Assembly (NCBI GenBank): GCA_963849955.1
Contig: CAWKJU010000016.1
Location: 124,001-188,000, forward strand
Source of the DNA: CAWFGW01 sp963849955
GTDB lineage: Bacteria; Bacteroidota; Bacteroidia; Cytophagales; JAAEPT01
DNA: 64,000 nt
Direction of reading: 5' to 3'
Of the stretch, positions 35,767 to 44,103 are shown piece after piece. Position numbers and translations under genes: made by a program. The notes beneath the pieces are model-generated. The model searched no databases. It was not told the DNA's origin and worked only from the letters and a program-made list of their open reading frames with translations. The number at the start of each line of letters is the position of its first letter. The first letter of the stretch is position 1.

Positions 35767-37014
35767 CTATTTAGAAATCAGCAACTTCTCAGAAACTAAC
35801 CCTTTGTCTGTTTCTAGTAGTATAATGTAAGAACCGTTTGGCAAACTACTTACATCTACAGTTTCCGTTTTACTTATTAACAGGCTTTTCCCATACACAT
35901 TTAAAACAGTTGTCTGTGTAACTTCTTCAGAAACCTGAATAGTTGAACCTGTTGGGTTGGGATAGTAATGTGGTTTATTAATTTTCTCGTTTGAAATGGC
36001 TGTTATATTTTTATCTGAGTAATAGAAAATACCGTCTGCGTAAAAAGGCACTAACTCATTATTTTCATCAAATTCTAAACCCTGATAATGAAATGAAATT
36101 GGCTTATATAAAAGAGGACTAAATGTATATGGATAGTTATCTTCGTAACCTTTTATGTTGACATTTGCAATTGGTGTCATATAATCATATTTTACTTCTA
36201 CATAAGACTCAATCTGATTATCATGAATATCAATATCCTTTTTTGAAACAAGGTTATTCAAAGAATCATAGGTATAATAATGGATACCACTATAATTTTC
36301 GTCATCATCACTCTGAGAAATTAAATTACCTAGTGAATCGTATTTATTTTCAATCCGATAAGCCAGTTCTAGTTCTCCTCCTCTTTTATTATCCTCGTAT
36401 CGTTCCATATATTTCAATAATTCACGTTCATCATAAAAATAAGACCTTGGATATATTGAAGTATCTATATCTGAATACAACTTGTATACTTCACTAAGTA
36501 TTTTCCCCTCTAAATCATATTTTGAGCTATTACTACTGCCCAAAATCCATTCTTTCGTATTCTCATTCCAATTGTAAATAAACATTGAATCCTCCAAGTT
36601 AAATTTATTGAAATAGGTTAATACTTTCACATCTTCGATCCAATCCATAGAATTCGAACTCCATACATATTGAGTTTCAATCTCCTCTAATCCCTTAGTA
36701 TCTAACACTATTTTTTCATTATTTTCATACAATTGTAAATCATAATTAAAGAGGCAAATAGTTCTAGTTTCAATACCTTTATCAAAACCATATTCTATTT
36801 TTTGTTTTAATTGTAACTTAGAAAATTCAGTAATACTTGAAAGTATTGACCCCGAATTATCGTAATTAAATCTCTGAACAGCATTATCAAAACCAAGAGG
36901 CAAATCAAATTCATACACTACGCTATCTAGCTTTATTGTAGTGTCGTTATTTAATTGTGATAAACTAACAGTAATCGTGCACAGAACGAATAAAAAAGAT
37001 AGTATTAATTTCAT
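35767..37014 (-). CDS. T9SS array protein G6
   Basis: A 415-residue secreted protein and first of the array in transcription order. Signal peptide MKLILSFLFVLCTITVSLSQ; repeats such as FNYDNSGSILSSITEFSKL, YVWSSNSMDWIEDVKVLTYF, YNWNENTKEWILGSSNSSKY and IENKYDSLGNLISQSDD; type B sorting domain (VYGKSLLISKTETVDVSSLP). Its N-terminus pairs with G2, its C-terminus with G1 and G4. It lies 48 bases after bshA, and the promoter of the array may be in or before that gap. Function unknown. Confidence 0.75.
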   Translation of the reverse strand: MKLILSFLFVLCTITVSLSQLNNDTTIKLDSVVYEFDLPLGFDNAVQRFNYDNSGSILSSITEFSKLQLKQKIEYGFDKGIETRTICLFNYDLQLYENNEKIVLDTKGLEEIETQYVWSSNSMDWIEDVKVLTYFNKFNLEDSMFIYNWNENTKEWILGSSNSSKYDLEGKILSEVYKLYSDIDTSIYPRSYFYDERELLKYMERYEDNKRGGELELAYRIENKYDSLGNLISQSDDDENYSGIHYYTYDSLNNLVSKKDIDIHDNQIESYVEVKYDYMTPIANVNIKGYEDNYPYTFSPLLYKPISFHYQGLEFDENNELVPFYADGIFYYSDKNITAISNEKINKPHYYPNPTGSTIQVSEEVTQTTVLNVYGKSLLISKTETVDVSSLPNGSYIILLETDKGLVSEKLLISK

Positions 37015-37062
37015 GGCATTAGTCTCTAAAGTAATAACCCCACAAAGTTAAAATAAAAACTA

Positions 37063-38193
37063 TTAAACCATCACTTCCCCCAAAGCCTTTTCATACAAAG
37101 CTTCATACATCGGCAAGATATTAGGCAACGAAAACTCCTTAGCACGAGCTAATGCATTAGCTTTAAAACGTGGTAAGTTTTCATCTTTCAGTAACTCAAT
37201 CGTGTTTTTAATCATATCGTCCACATCACCGATGTTACTTAAAAAGCCCGTCACACCGTGTACATTTACTTCAGGAATACCACCTACATTAGTAGAAATA
37301 ACTGGTACTTCACACGCCATCGCTTCCAAAGCAGCCAAACCAAAACTCTCTGATTCAGATGGCATTAAAAACACATCACTCACCGAAAGAATTTCATCTA
37401 CGGCACCTAATTTACCTAAAAACCGAATGTGATCACAAGCCCCTAAGTCACGGCATAGTTTTTCCATAGCTGGTCGTTCGGGACCATCGCCCACTAGTAG
37501 TAATTTTGCAGGAACATGTTTCCGTACACCATCGAAAATTTTTATAACCTGATCGACTCGCTTCACTTGTCTGAAGTTGGATACGTGGATTAATAATTTT
37601 TCACCATCAGGACAAATAGCTAAACGAAAATGGTCTTTTTTCTGTTTTTGGAATTTATCTAAATCCACAAAATTTGGTACCACCTGAATATCTTTGGTAA
37701 TTTTAAAAAGGTCGTTGGTGTCCTTTTTCAGCGACTCCGAAACAGCTGTTACGATAGTTGATTCATTAATGCTGAACTGCACTACGGGAGCGTAACTCGC
37801 GTCTTTTCCGACTAAAGTAATATCTGTTCCATGCAGTGTGGTGATTATCGGAATATCAATACCTTCTTGTTTTAAGATGGATTTAGCCATAAATGCTGCC
37901 GCTGCATGCGGTATGGCATAATGCACGTGCAATAAGTCGAGCTGCTCATGTTTTACTACATCCACCATTTTGCTGGTTAATGCCAACACATAAGGCGGGT
38001 GCTGAAAAAGTGGGTAGTTTGAAATGTCTACTTCGTGATAGTAGAGGTTTTCACTTAATAAATCAATACGTGCAGGTTGCGAATAGGTAATGAAATGTGT
38101 TTCATGACCCTTTTCAGCTAATGCTTTCCCTAACTCTGTCGCTACAACACCACTACCACCATAGGTAGGATAACAAACCATTCCTATTTTCAT
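37063..38193 (-). CDS. bshA: N-acetyl-alpha-D-glucosaminyl L-malate synthase
   Basis: A 376-residue GT4 glycosyltransferase for the first step of bacillithiol synthesis, joining UDP-GlcNAc and L-malate. The N-terminus MKIGMVCYPTYGGSGVVATE is the BshA signature, with HFITYSQPARID and LHVHYAIPHA following. The nucleotide-sugar region has SESESFGLAALEAMACEVPV with the retaining-GT E-x7-E motif. Length is normal and there is no signal peptide. No bshB or bshC is in the window. It starts 97 bases from the preceding frame, and its 3' end was copied into the T9SS array at 31985-32060. Confidence 0.94.
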   Translation of the reverse strand: MKIGMVCYPTYGGSGVVATELGKALAEKGHETHFITYSQPARIDLLSENLYYHEVDISNYPLFQHPPYVLALTSKMVDVVKHEQLDLLHVHYAIPHAAAAFMAKSILKQEGIDIPIITTLHGTDITLVGKDASYAPVVQFSINESTIVTAVSESLKKDTNDLFKITKDIQVVPNFVDLDKFQKQKKDHFRLAICPDGEKLLIHVSNFRQVKRVDQVIKIFDGVRKHVPAKLLLVGDGPERPAMEKLCRDLGACDHIRFLGKLGAVDEILSVSDVFLMPSESESFGLAALEAMACEVPVISTNVGGIPEVNVHGVTGFLSNIGDVDDMIKNTIELLKDENLPRFKANALARAKEFSLPNILPMYEALYEKALGEVMV

Positions 38194-38290
38194 ATTTCTT
38201 TAATTTATTGTCGGTTTTTAACAATGAAGGTCAGACCCCTGTTTTGACACTATCAAATAAAACCAAGGACTAAACCTACAATTATTAAAA

Positions 38291-39283
38291 CTAGTTCACC
38301 AAGTCCCCATCAAAATTCATAATAGACATATAAATGACATCATGAATGCGTGTTCTAATATCTTGAGTCAATAGTTTGCGGTTTTCTGCATCGGGAAAAA
38401 CCCGGTTAGATAAGAACACATAAATCAAATCATAATCTGGATCAACCCAGACTATAGTACCTGTGAAACCTGAGTGCCCAAAAGCGGATGATGAAGCACG
38501 TTCACCACTTGGCCCATAGCCTGCGGGTTCCGGTTTGTCCCACCCTAAACCTCTTCTATTTCCTTCAAATTGGGCTTTAGTAAATTCATCTAGTACTTCG
38601 TAGTTGAGGTAATGTTTGCCAGCATACACACCTCCATCTAAATTCATCTGAAGTAGTTTTACTAAATCGTAACCATTGGTAAATAACCCCGCATGTCCCG
38701 CGACACCTCCCATCATGGCCGATCCTTGGTCGTGTACCGTGCCATGAACCTGAGCTTTTCGGAAGTACAAATCATTTTCTGTGGGAGCAATACTATCAAT
38801 TGGGAACTTTGTGAGGGGATTAAAGCAGGTAGAAGTCATTCCCAGAGGCTTATAAAAGTTCTGTTCTAAAAAGACCTCCATTTTTTGGTTGGTTTTTTTT
38901 TCAACCAGTCGTTTCATTAAATAATATCCTACATCGCTGTATCGGTAAGCATAGGTGTTGCTTTTTTTCTCGGGAGTAAGTTGTTTGTAGTCTACTAACC
39001 ATTTCCAGATTGAGTCAGGCATAAAGTGAGCAGCATATAAATCTTCAGTAACTTTAAGTGAAAAGTGGTTGTTAGGGTGGTCTTGGTAATAATAAGCTGA
39101 CAAAGCATCATTGCTTTCATGTTCTAAGGTATTTCTCCAAAAGGGAATAAAGGGAAAGAGGCCTGCCTGGTGTGTGAGAATCTCGCGAAGCGTGACATCG
39201 CTTTTATTGGAGTTTTTTAACTCAGGGAGATAAGTAGAAATGGTGCTATCTAAATTAAGCACGTTTTCGCCCACTAAAAACAT
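38291..39283 (-). CDS. Serine hydrolase (beta-lactamase fold) part of a frameshifted GH3 fusion
   Basis: A 330-residue frame beginning MFLVGENVLNLDS, but homology starts earlier: the same frame is open back to the A9 run at 39354-39362 and reads KPVTDYTLYDIASVTKVTAT. That piece holds SVTK (39308-39319), the catalytic Ser-x-x-Lys of class C/PBP-like hydrolases, which no start codon in this frame would include. Later motifs are YSDVGYY (Y-x-N position) and HSGFTGT. The active enzyme therefore needs reading through from the GH3 frame upstream. The probable product is a 988-residue fusion acting on peptidoglycan peptides or related esters. Either frame slippage, mutation or sequence error applies. 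Confidence 0.8.
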   Translation of the reverse strand: MFLVGENVLNLDSTISTYLPELKNSNKSDVTLREILTHQAGLFPFIPFWRNTLEHESNDALSAYYYQDHPNNHFSLKVTEDLYAAHFMPDSIWKWLVDYKQLTPEKKSNTYAYRYSDVGYYLMKRLVEKKTNQKMEVFLEQNFYKPLGMTSTCFNPLTKFPIDSIAPTENDLYFRKAQVHGTVHDQGSAMMGGVAGHAGLFTNGYDLVKLLQMNLDGGVYAGKHYLNYEVLDEFTKAQFEGNRRGLGWDKPEPAGYGPSGERASSSAFGHSGFTGTIVWVDPDYDLIYVFLSNRVFPDAENRKLLTQDIRTRIHDVIYMSIMNFDGDLVN

Positions 39284-39345
39284 AACCGCCTGTAAGGTGG
39301 CGGTTACTTTGGTTACTGAGGCAATGTCATAAAGGGTATAGTCAG

Positions 39346-41256
39346 TTACGGGCTTTTTTTTTCGTAAGTCAAACTTCCGAATGCTTTTTCATAAACGATT
39401 GCGCCATTTCTGGCGACCACAACCTGACCGCCTGGTGTGGCACTGTCGGCTATGGCATAGCGCATGATGGAATCAATCTGGTTTAATGTTTCGCGATCTA
39501 ATCCTTTTCGTGCTGGCTCCACAAACCCTGTGCGTTTTAAGTCTCGTGTTTTGATGCCAGTTCCTTCTTTAAATTTTTCAGAAGCAGATACAGGTAAAGT
39601 ACCATCTGCACCGAAAGCACCAAATAGCAACTGCGGTGCTAACTTCATTGTGGTCTGATTTTCTTCATACGCACAAACAAGGTTGGGAATAAACTCAAAA
39701 TTTTTCAGACTATATGGATTGCCAAATACAACAACTATCACCCGAGTTTTCTCCGCTAAGGATTTTAAAAATGAAACGGTACTTTCATTGATTCCAAAAT
39801 TTTGTGAAGCGGAGTTATTTGTGGAGTGAAGTCCTACCACCACCACTTTTTTAGCCTTTGCTTTATTCAATACAAAACTGTAGTCTGCTGATGAGGCTTT
39901 TTTCAAACTCAAACTATAATGATCAAAATCAGCATATTTACTCAGCGTCTGCTGAAAAGTATTCCCTTTTGAAACACCTATAGAAATAGAGGCAAAAGAA
40001 TTGGTATCAATAATTTCTATCGGAATTAAATTATTGTCATTCTTCACCACCGTCATTGCTTTTTCATACAAGGTTTCTCGCAAAGCCATCGCTGTTGGAT
40101 TGTTAAGCTCACGGTAGATGTTTGCTAACGCCACTGGTTCACGTTCACTTAGTCCAGACCAATATTTGGCTCGTAAAATTTTCTTTACACGTTCTTCCAC
40201 TTCATGCCAAGAAACTTGTTTTTTATCAATGGCTTTTTTGATAAGCTCCATCGCGCCAGGCACATTTTTAGAAAATAACAAGACATCATTTCCAGCTAAG
40301 AAAGCACGTAAATCTGCTTCGCCAGCATCGTAAAAATTGCTCAGCCCTTTCATGTTTAAGGCATCCGTAAAAATCAAACCTTCAAACCCCATGTCTTTTT
40401 TCAATAATTGGGTCACTACTTTTGGTGAAATAGTGGTTGGTGTTTTTGGTTTATTGTCGAGCGCTGGCACATATAAGTGTGCAACCATAATGCTGGATAA
40501 ACTATCTGCAATCAATCTTCGGAATGGATATAGTTCAATGTCTGTTAACCGTTCAACCGAATGGTTGATAACTGGAAGTGCATGATGAGAATCCACATCG
40601 GTATCTCCATGTCCAGGAAAATGTTTTGCATTTGCTAACACGTGCTGCGACTGCATTCCTCGCATATAAGCAATGCCTTTTTCGGCTACCTTTTCTTTGT
40701 TTTCGCCAAACGAACGTACCCCAATCACTGGATTGTTTCGGTTAACATTCACATCTACCACAGGGGCAAAGTTGACTTGCATGCCTACTCGTTTGCATTC
40801 TTTCGCAATTTCTGCACCCATTTTATAGATGTAACGATTATCTTGAATGGCGCCCAGGGTCATCTGTTTTGGGTAATGCACCGTACTATCCAGACGCATT
40901 GCTAACCCCCATTCGGCATCCATGGAAATTAGAAGAGGCACTTTTGAAATCGCTTGGTAATGATTCAACAACAATGCTTGGCGCACGGGACCACCTTGCA
41001 TAAAAATTAATCCACCTATATGATATTTATTGATCGCTTCTTCAATTTCTGCTTTGTGACTTGCCCCTTGGTTGGAATAAGCAGCAATCATAAACAACTG
41101 ACCAATACGTTCATCTTCTGATAGCGAGCTGTAAACACTATCAACCCAGTGATTCATGGATGACATATCGGTTTGACCTTCTTTTTTCTTCCCTTTCCAA
41201 GAGGAAAGAAAAATAAGTAAAAACAAAAGGGGAAATATGAGGAGCTTTTTGAACAT
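39346..41256 (-). CDS. GH3 beta-N-acetylhexosaminidase (NagZ-like), 5' part of a frameshifted fusion
   Basis: A 636-residue exported glycosidase starting at ATG 41256 (MFKKLLIFPLLFLLIFLSS...; a GTG two codons upstream is less likely). The NagZ motif is clear: KHFPGHGDTDVDSHHALPV, with the His of the Asp-His dyad, and FEGLIFTDALNMKG holds the nucleophile Asp. A C-terminal GH3 domain follows (about 430-570). After GLDRETLNQIDSIM begins the hydrolase domain, which stops at EKKSP by leaving frame in an A9 run; one added A would continue EKKKPVTDYT. NagZ removes GlcNAc from muropeptides, so with the hydrolase it suits peptidoglycan turnover. Confidence 0.85.
   Translation of the reverse strand: MFKKLLIFPLLFLLIFLSSWKGKKKEGQTDMSSMNHWVDSVYSSLSEDERIGQLFMIAAYSNQGASHKAEIEEAINKYHIGGLIFMQGGPVRQALLLNHYQAISKVPLLISMDAEWGLAMRLDSTVHYPKQMTLGAIQDNRYIYKMGAEIAKECKRVGMQVNFAPVVDVNVNRNNPVIGVRSFGENKEKVAEKGIAYMRGMQSQHVLANAKHFPGHGDTDVDSHHALPVINHSVERLTDIELYPFRRLIADSLSSIMVAHLYVPALDNKPKTPTTISPKVVTQLLKKDMGFEGLIFTDALNMKGLSNFYDAGEADLRAFLAGNDVLLFSKNVPGAMELIKKAIDKKQVSWHEVEERVKKILRAKYWSGLSEREPVALANIYRELNNPTAMALRETLYEKAMTVVKNDNNLIPIEIIDTNSFASISIGVSKGNTFQQTLSKYADFDHYSLSLKKASSADYSFVLNKAKAKKVVVVGLHSTNNSASQNFGINESTVSFLKSLAEKTRVIVVVFGNPYSLKNFEFIPNLVCAYEENQTTMKLAPQLLFGAFGADGTLPVSASEKFKEGTGIKTRDLKRTGFVEPARKGLDRETLNQIDSIMRYAIADSATPGGQVVVARNGAIVYEKAFGSLTYEKKSP
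39354..39362 (-). other. A9 homopolymer at the GH3/hydrolase frame change
   Basis: Nine A on the coding strand (plus-strand T at 39354-39362) mark the exact place where the frames of the GH3 and hydrolase parts separate. With ten A they are one frame. Runs of this length are known sites of transcriptional slippage, of slipped-strand mutation and of base-calling error; the sequence alone cannot tell which. Confidence 0.75.
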
Positions 41257-41291
41257 TAACACATTGCTTTATGGAAAAACAAAAATAGGAT

Positions 41292-41299
41292 TAATTTTG
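41292..41299 (+). promoter_or_regulatory. Possible -7 element before the mutL group
   Basis: TAATTTTG at 41292-41299 fits the TAnnTTTG box, 19 bases before the ATG at 41319. The nearest upstream TTG is 25 bases away, longer than the usual 17-23, so the promoter call is weak. Confidence 0.35.
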
Positions 41300-41318
41300 T
41301 AAGAACGGACAACCCGAA

Positions 41319-41645
41319 ATGAAACATTTAAGTCGCGACAAGCTCGCTAAATATCATCGATTCAGTTATCAACCTCGTTTTTACAAGGAAGATAAAGAAG
41401 CGTTTAAGTTTCGAGTAGCTACCATTGAACGACAATTAGAAAATCAAATTGCGCCCCAAGATGTTTCATCTCAGCCAATTAACAGTAAAGCTAGACACAA
41501 AAGAAATAATTCAATAAAGTTTTTAACTCTTTCGGGATGCTTTTTTGGTTTCTTAGGGGTATTATTTTATATGCCAATTAGTGTCTATTCGGTAACGGTG
41601 TTGTTTATCTTAGCGTTTGCCTTTATAAAAATCAGTAAAAAATAA
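41319..41645 (+). CDS. Small conserved membrane protein upstream of mutL
   Basis: A 108-residue protein with a basic, hydrophilic N-terminal half (KYHRFSYQPRFYKEDKEAFK) and two hydrophobic segments at the end (about 70-88 and 90-104). I recognise the KYHRFSYQPRFY start from small proteins next to mutL in Flavobacteriales, where they are sometimes misnamed. It lies 2 bases before mutL, so the two are coupled. No function is known; the neighbourhood (mutL, rhomboids) gives little help. Confidence 0.75.
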   Translation: MKHLSRDKLAKYHRFSYQPRFYKEDKEAFKFRVATIERQLENQIAPQDVSSQPINSKARHKRNNSIKFLTLSGCFFGFLGVLFYMPISVYSVTVLFILAFAFIKISKK

Positions 41646-41647
41646 GC

Positions 41648-43492
41648 ATGCCCAACATCATTCATTTATTGCCCGATGCTATTGCCAATCAGATTGCCGC
41701 AGGTGAAGTGGTTCAGCGACCAGCTTCTGTAGTAAAAGAATTATTGGAAAATTCCATCGATGCAGGGGCAACAAAAATAACATTGATTATCAAAGATGCA
41801 GGCAAACAGCTTGTCCAGGTTATTGATGATGGCTCAGGCATGACCGAAACGGATGCGCGCATGTGTTTCGAAAGACATGCCACCTCTAAACTGAAAGAAA
41901 CCAAGGACCTCTTTAACATTCGCACAATGGGTTTCCGTGGTGAGGCAATGGCTTCCATCGCAGCTGTAGCACAGGTGGAGTTAAAAACCCGAAAAAAAGA
42001 TGAAGAGCTGGGCATCCTTTTAAAAATTGAAGGCTCGGAAGTAAAAGTCCAAGAGCAAACAGCTACCCCTGAAGGAACCATTACCAGTGTGAAGAATTTG
42101 TTTTTTAATGTTCCTGCAAGACGGAATTTTTTAAAATCTAATCCCGTAGAAACCAAGCACATTTTTGATGAGTTTCAGCGTGTTGCACTAGCAAATCCAC
42201 AAGTAGCTTTCAACCTCACCAACAATGATTTAGAAGTATACATTCTCGTTGCTGGTAAATTAAGCCAACGAATAGTCGCTCTTTTCGGAAAAAACTATCA
42301 AACCCAAATGATAGTAGTCGAAGAAGAAACCGAAGTGGTTAAAATTCATGGATACATTGGTAAACCCGAAGCAGCAAAAAAAACCCGGGGGGAGCAATTC
42401 TTTTTTGCTAACAACCGGTTTATTAAACACCATTATTTACACCATGCGGTTGTAGAGGCTTATGACGGTTTGTTACCCGATCGATCCCATCCATTTTATG
42501 TGTTATTTATTGAAATTGAGCCAGCTCGTATTGATATAAATGTACATCCAACTAAAACAGAAATTAAATTTGAGGATGAACGCGTAATTTATGCGGTAAT
42601 GCGTTCGGCTGTAAAAAAAGCACTCGGAACACATAATGTAACTCCTTCCATTGACTTTGAACAGGACATTAATTTTGGAGTAGAGACTTCAGGTATTCGC
42701 GACTATGGAAATGACCCCGCTCCGTTTGAATTACCGAAAATTTCCCAACGAGAGCAAAACAATCAAAAGAACTGGAATAAACTGTATGACGGTTTTGACA
42801 ATTCTCCAAAGACAATCCCTTCGCGTGCCACCAGTGATCAGTTTAATTTTCAAAGTAAAATAAACTCCTATCATGAAGATGTGGACTTAAGTGACATTCA
42901 GGTAGAAACCCCTTCTACTGAAAACAACTCGGGAAGCTCATTTCAAGTGTTGGATAAATACTTGGCTACTCAAGTGAAATCAGGCATGATGTTAATAGAT
43001 CATCAAGCAGCCCAAGAGCGTATTCTATTTGAGAAATATAGCACTTCGCAACGCAGAAAAACAGGCGCTTCGCAGCAATTTCTTTTCCCGCAAACCATTG
43101 AACTTAGTCCATCTGATTTTGCCTTAGTTTCAGGACTGGAAGAAGAGATTCGCATTTTGGGTTTTGTGTTTAACCCCTTTGGCGGTAACACGATTGTAGT
43201 CAACGGCATCCCAAATGACGTGCCAGCTGGGAAAGAAAAAGAATTATTTGAAGGCTTTTTGGAACAATTTAAGCACAATCGTGATTCTTTAAAGATTGAT
43301 GTAAAAGAAAGCATGGTTCGGGCATTAGCAAAACGATCAGTACAGAAATCAAAAAAATTCTCTCAAGTAGAAGTAAGTAGCTTGATCGACCGCTTATTCG
43401 CGTGCGAAAATCCCAATTATGCCCCAGACGGGAACCCAACCTTTGTGATTTTAGAAGGTAATACCATTGAAAGTTATTTTAAAAAGCAGTAA
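41648..43492 (+). CDS. mutL: DNA mismatch repair protein MutL
   Basis: A 614-residue mismatch-repair ATPase linking MutS to strand removal. The GHKL ATPase is complete: LLENSIDAGATKI, IDDGSGM, and TMGFRGEAMASIA. Residues about 330-430 are a low-complexity linker. The C-terminal dimer domain carries a variant of the endonuclease motif DQHA-x2-E-x4-E, here DHQAAQERILFE at about residue 450, with His and Gln exchanged. Spacing is kept, so nicking activity is possible but not certain. It belongs to the plus-strand group small ORF-mutL-rhomboid-rhomboid with gaps of 2, 9 and 11 bases. Confidence 0.95.
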   Translation: MPNIIHLLPDAIANQIAAGEVVQRPASVVKELLENSIDAGATKITLIIKDAGKQLVQVIDDGSGMTETDARMCFERHATSKLKETKDLFNIRTMGFRGEAMASIAAVAQVELKTRKKDEELGILLKIEGSEVKVQEQTATPEGTITSVKNLFFNVPARRNFLKSNPVETKHIFDEFQRVALANPQVAFNLTNNDLEVYILVAGKLSQRIVALFGKNYQTQMIVVEEETEVVKIHGYIGKPEAAKKTRGEQFFFANNRFIKHHYLHHAVVEAYDGLLPDRSHPFYVLFIEIEPARIDINVHPTKTEIKFEDERVIYAVMRSAVKKALGTHNVTPSIDFEQDINFGVETSGIRDYGNDPAPFELPKISQREQNNQKNWNKLYDGFDNSPKTIPSRATSDQFNFQSKINSYHEDVDLSDIQVETPSTENNSGSSFQVLDKYLATQVKSGMMLIDHQAAQERILFEKYSTSQRRKTGASQQFLFPQTIELSPSDFALVSGLEEEIRILGFVFNPFGGNTIVVNGIPNDVPAGKEKELFEGFLEQFKHNRDSLKIDVKESMVRALAKRSVQKSKKFSQVEVSSLIDRLFACENPNYAPDGNPTFVILEGNTIESYFKKQ

Positions 43493-43501
43493 TTAGAGTC
43501 T

Positions 43502-44092
43502 ATGTTTAATTTCACTCCTGTCGTTAAAAATTTACTTATCCTTAATATTGGGATATACATTATACAACGTATTCAACCTGAGGTGACCTATTATTTGGGA
43601 CTTTTCCCAGTCGGTTCCGATAATTTTTTTCCGACACAGTTGTTCACTAATATGTTCGCGCACTCTCCAGCTACCTGGCGACATTTAATTTATAACATGA
43701 TTTCTCTTATCGTGTTTGGACCCATGCTCGAAAGAACCATTGGAGACAAAAAATTTCTTTTACTATTTATGATTTCAGGGATTAGTGCTACGCTATTGCA
43801 TGTGGCCTATTTTCAATTGTACATTCACCAACCCTTTTTCCTTTTGGGAGCATCTGGAGCTGTAATGGGAGTTACGGTCGCTTGTGCGATGTTTTACCCG
43901 AACATGGAACTGATGATCTATTTTCTGTTTCCAATTAAGTTGAAGTATTTGGCTATTCTATTTATTGCCATGGACGTGATGAATGGCTTTAGCGGCTCAA
44001 GTGATGGTATCGCTCACTTTGCTCATTTAGGAGGGGCCATTGCTGGATTAATAATGGTGCTTATTTGGAAAGGAAGTAATACACGTTACTGA
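43502..44092 (+). CDS. Rhomboid-family intramembrane serine protease (short)
   Basis: A 196-residue integral membrane protease with about six hydrophobic segments. The active-site motif LLGASGAVMGV (GxSG) gives the nucleophile Ser, and HFAHLGGAIAG the base His. WRHLIYNMISL supplies the conserved HxxxN of the oxyanion region. It cuts transmembrane segments of other proteins; the substrate is unknown. A second, longer rhomboid follows 11 bases on, so the pair comes from a duplication or serves two substrates. It lies in a transcript with mutL. Confidence 0.92.
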   Translation: MFNFTPVVKNLLILNIGIYIIQRIQPEVTYYLGLFPVGSDNFFPTQLFTNMFAHSPATWRHLIYNMISLIVFGPMLERTIGDKKFLLLFMISGISATLLHVAYFQLYIHQPFFLLGASGAVMGVTVACAMFYPNMELMIYFLFPIKLKYLAILFIAMDVMNGFSGSSDGIAHFAHLGGAIAGLIMVLIWKGSNTRY

Positions 44093-44103
44093 TTGATAGG
44101 CTT

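Larger units (their letters stand above)
29401..37014 (-). repeat. Tandem array of six paralogous T9SS genes
   Basis: Six genes of 387-422 codons stand head to tail on the minus strand (G6 at 35767, G5 34585, G4 33337, G3 32083, G2 30689, G1 29401). All have a signal peptide, short YxYDxxGN-type repeats and a T9SS sorting domain ending EKLLISK or nearly so. Sorting domains fall in two types: type A (DLTGKVRIQSYNPSKSFDVS) in G2, G3 and G5; type B (VYGKSLLISKTETVDVSSLP) in G1, G4 and G6. DNA coding for the last about 60 residues is nearly identical between members, while the middle parts differ strongly. Confidence 0.85.

Noticed and set aside
29401..37014. RHS/YD-repeat toxin or contact-dependent inhibition locus
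   Set aside because: Repeats are short, the RHS core motif is absent, C-termini are uniform sorting domains and no immunity genes are present.
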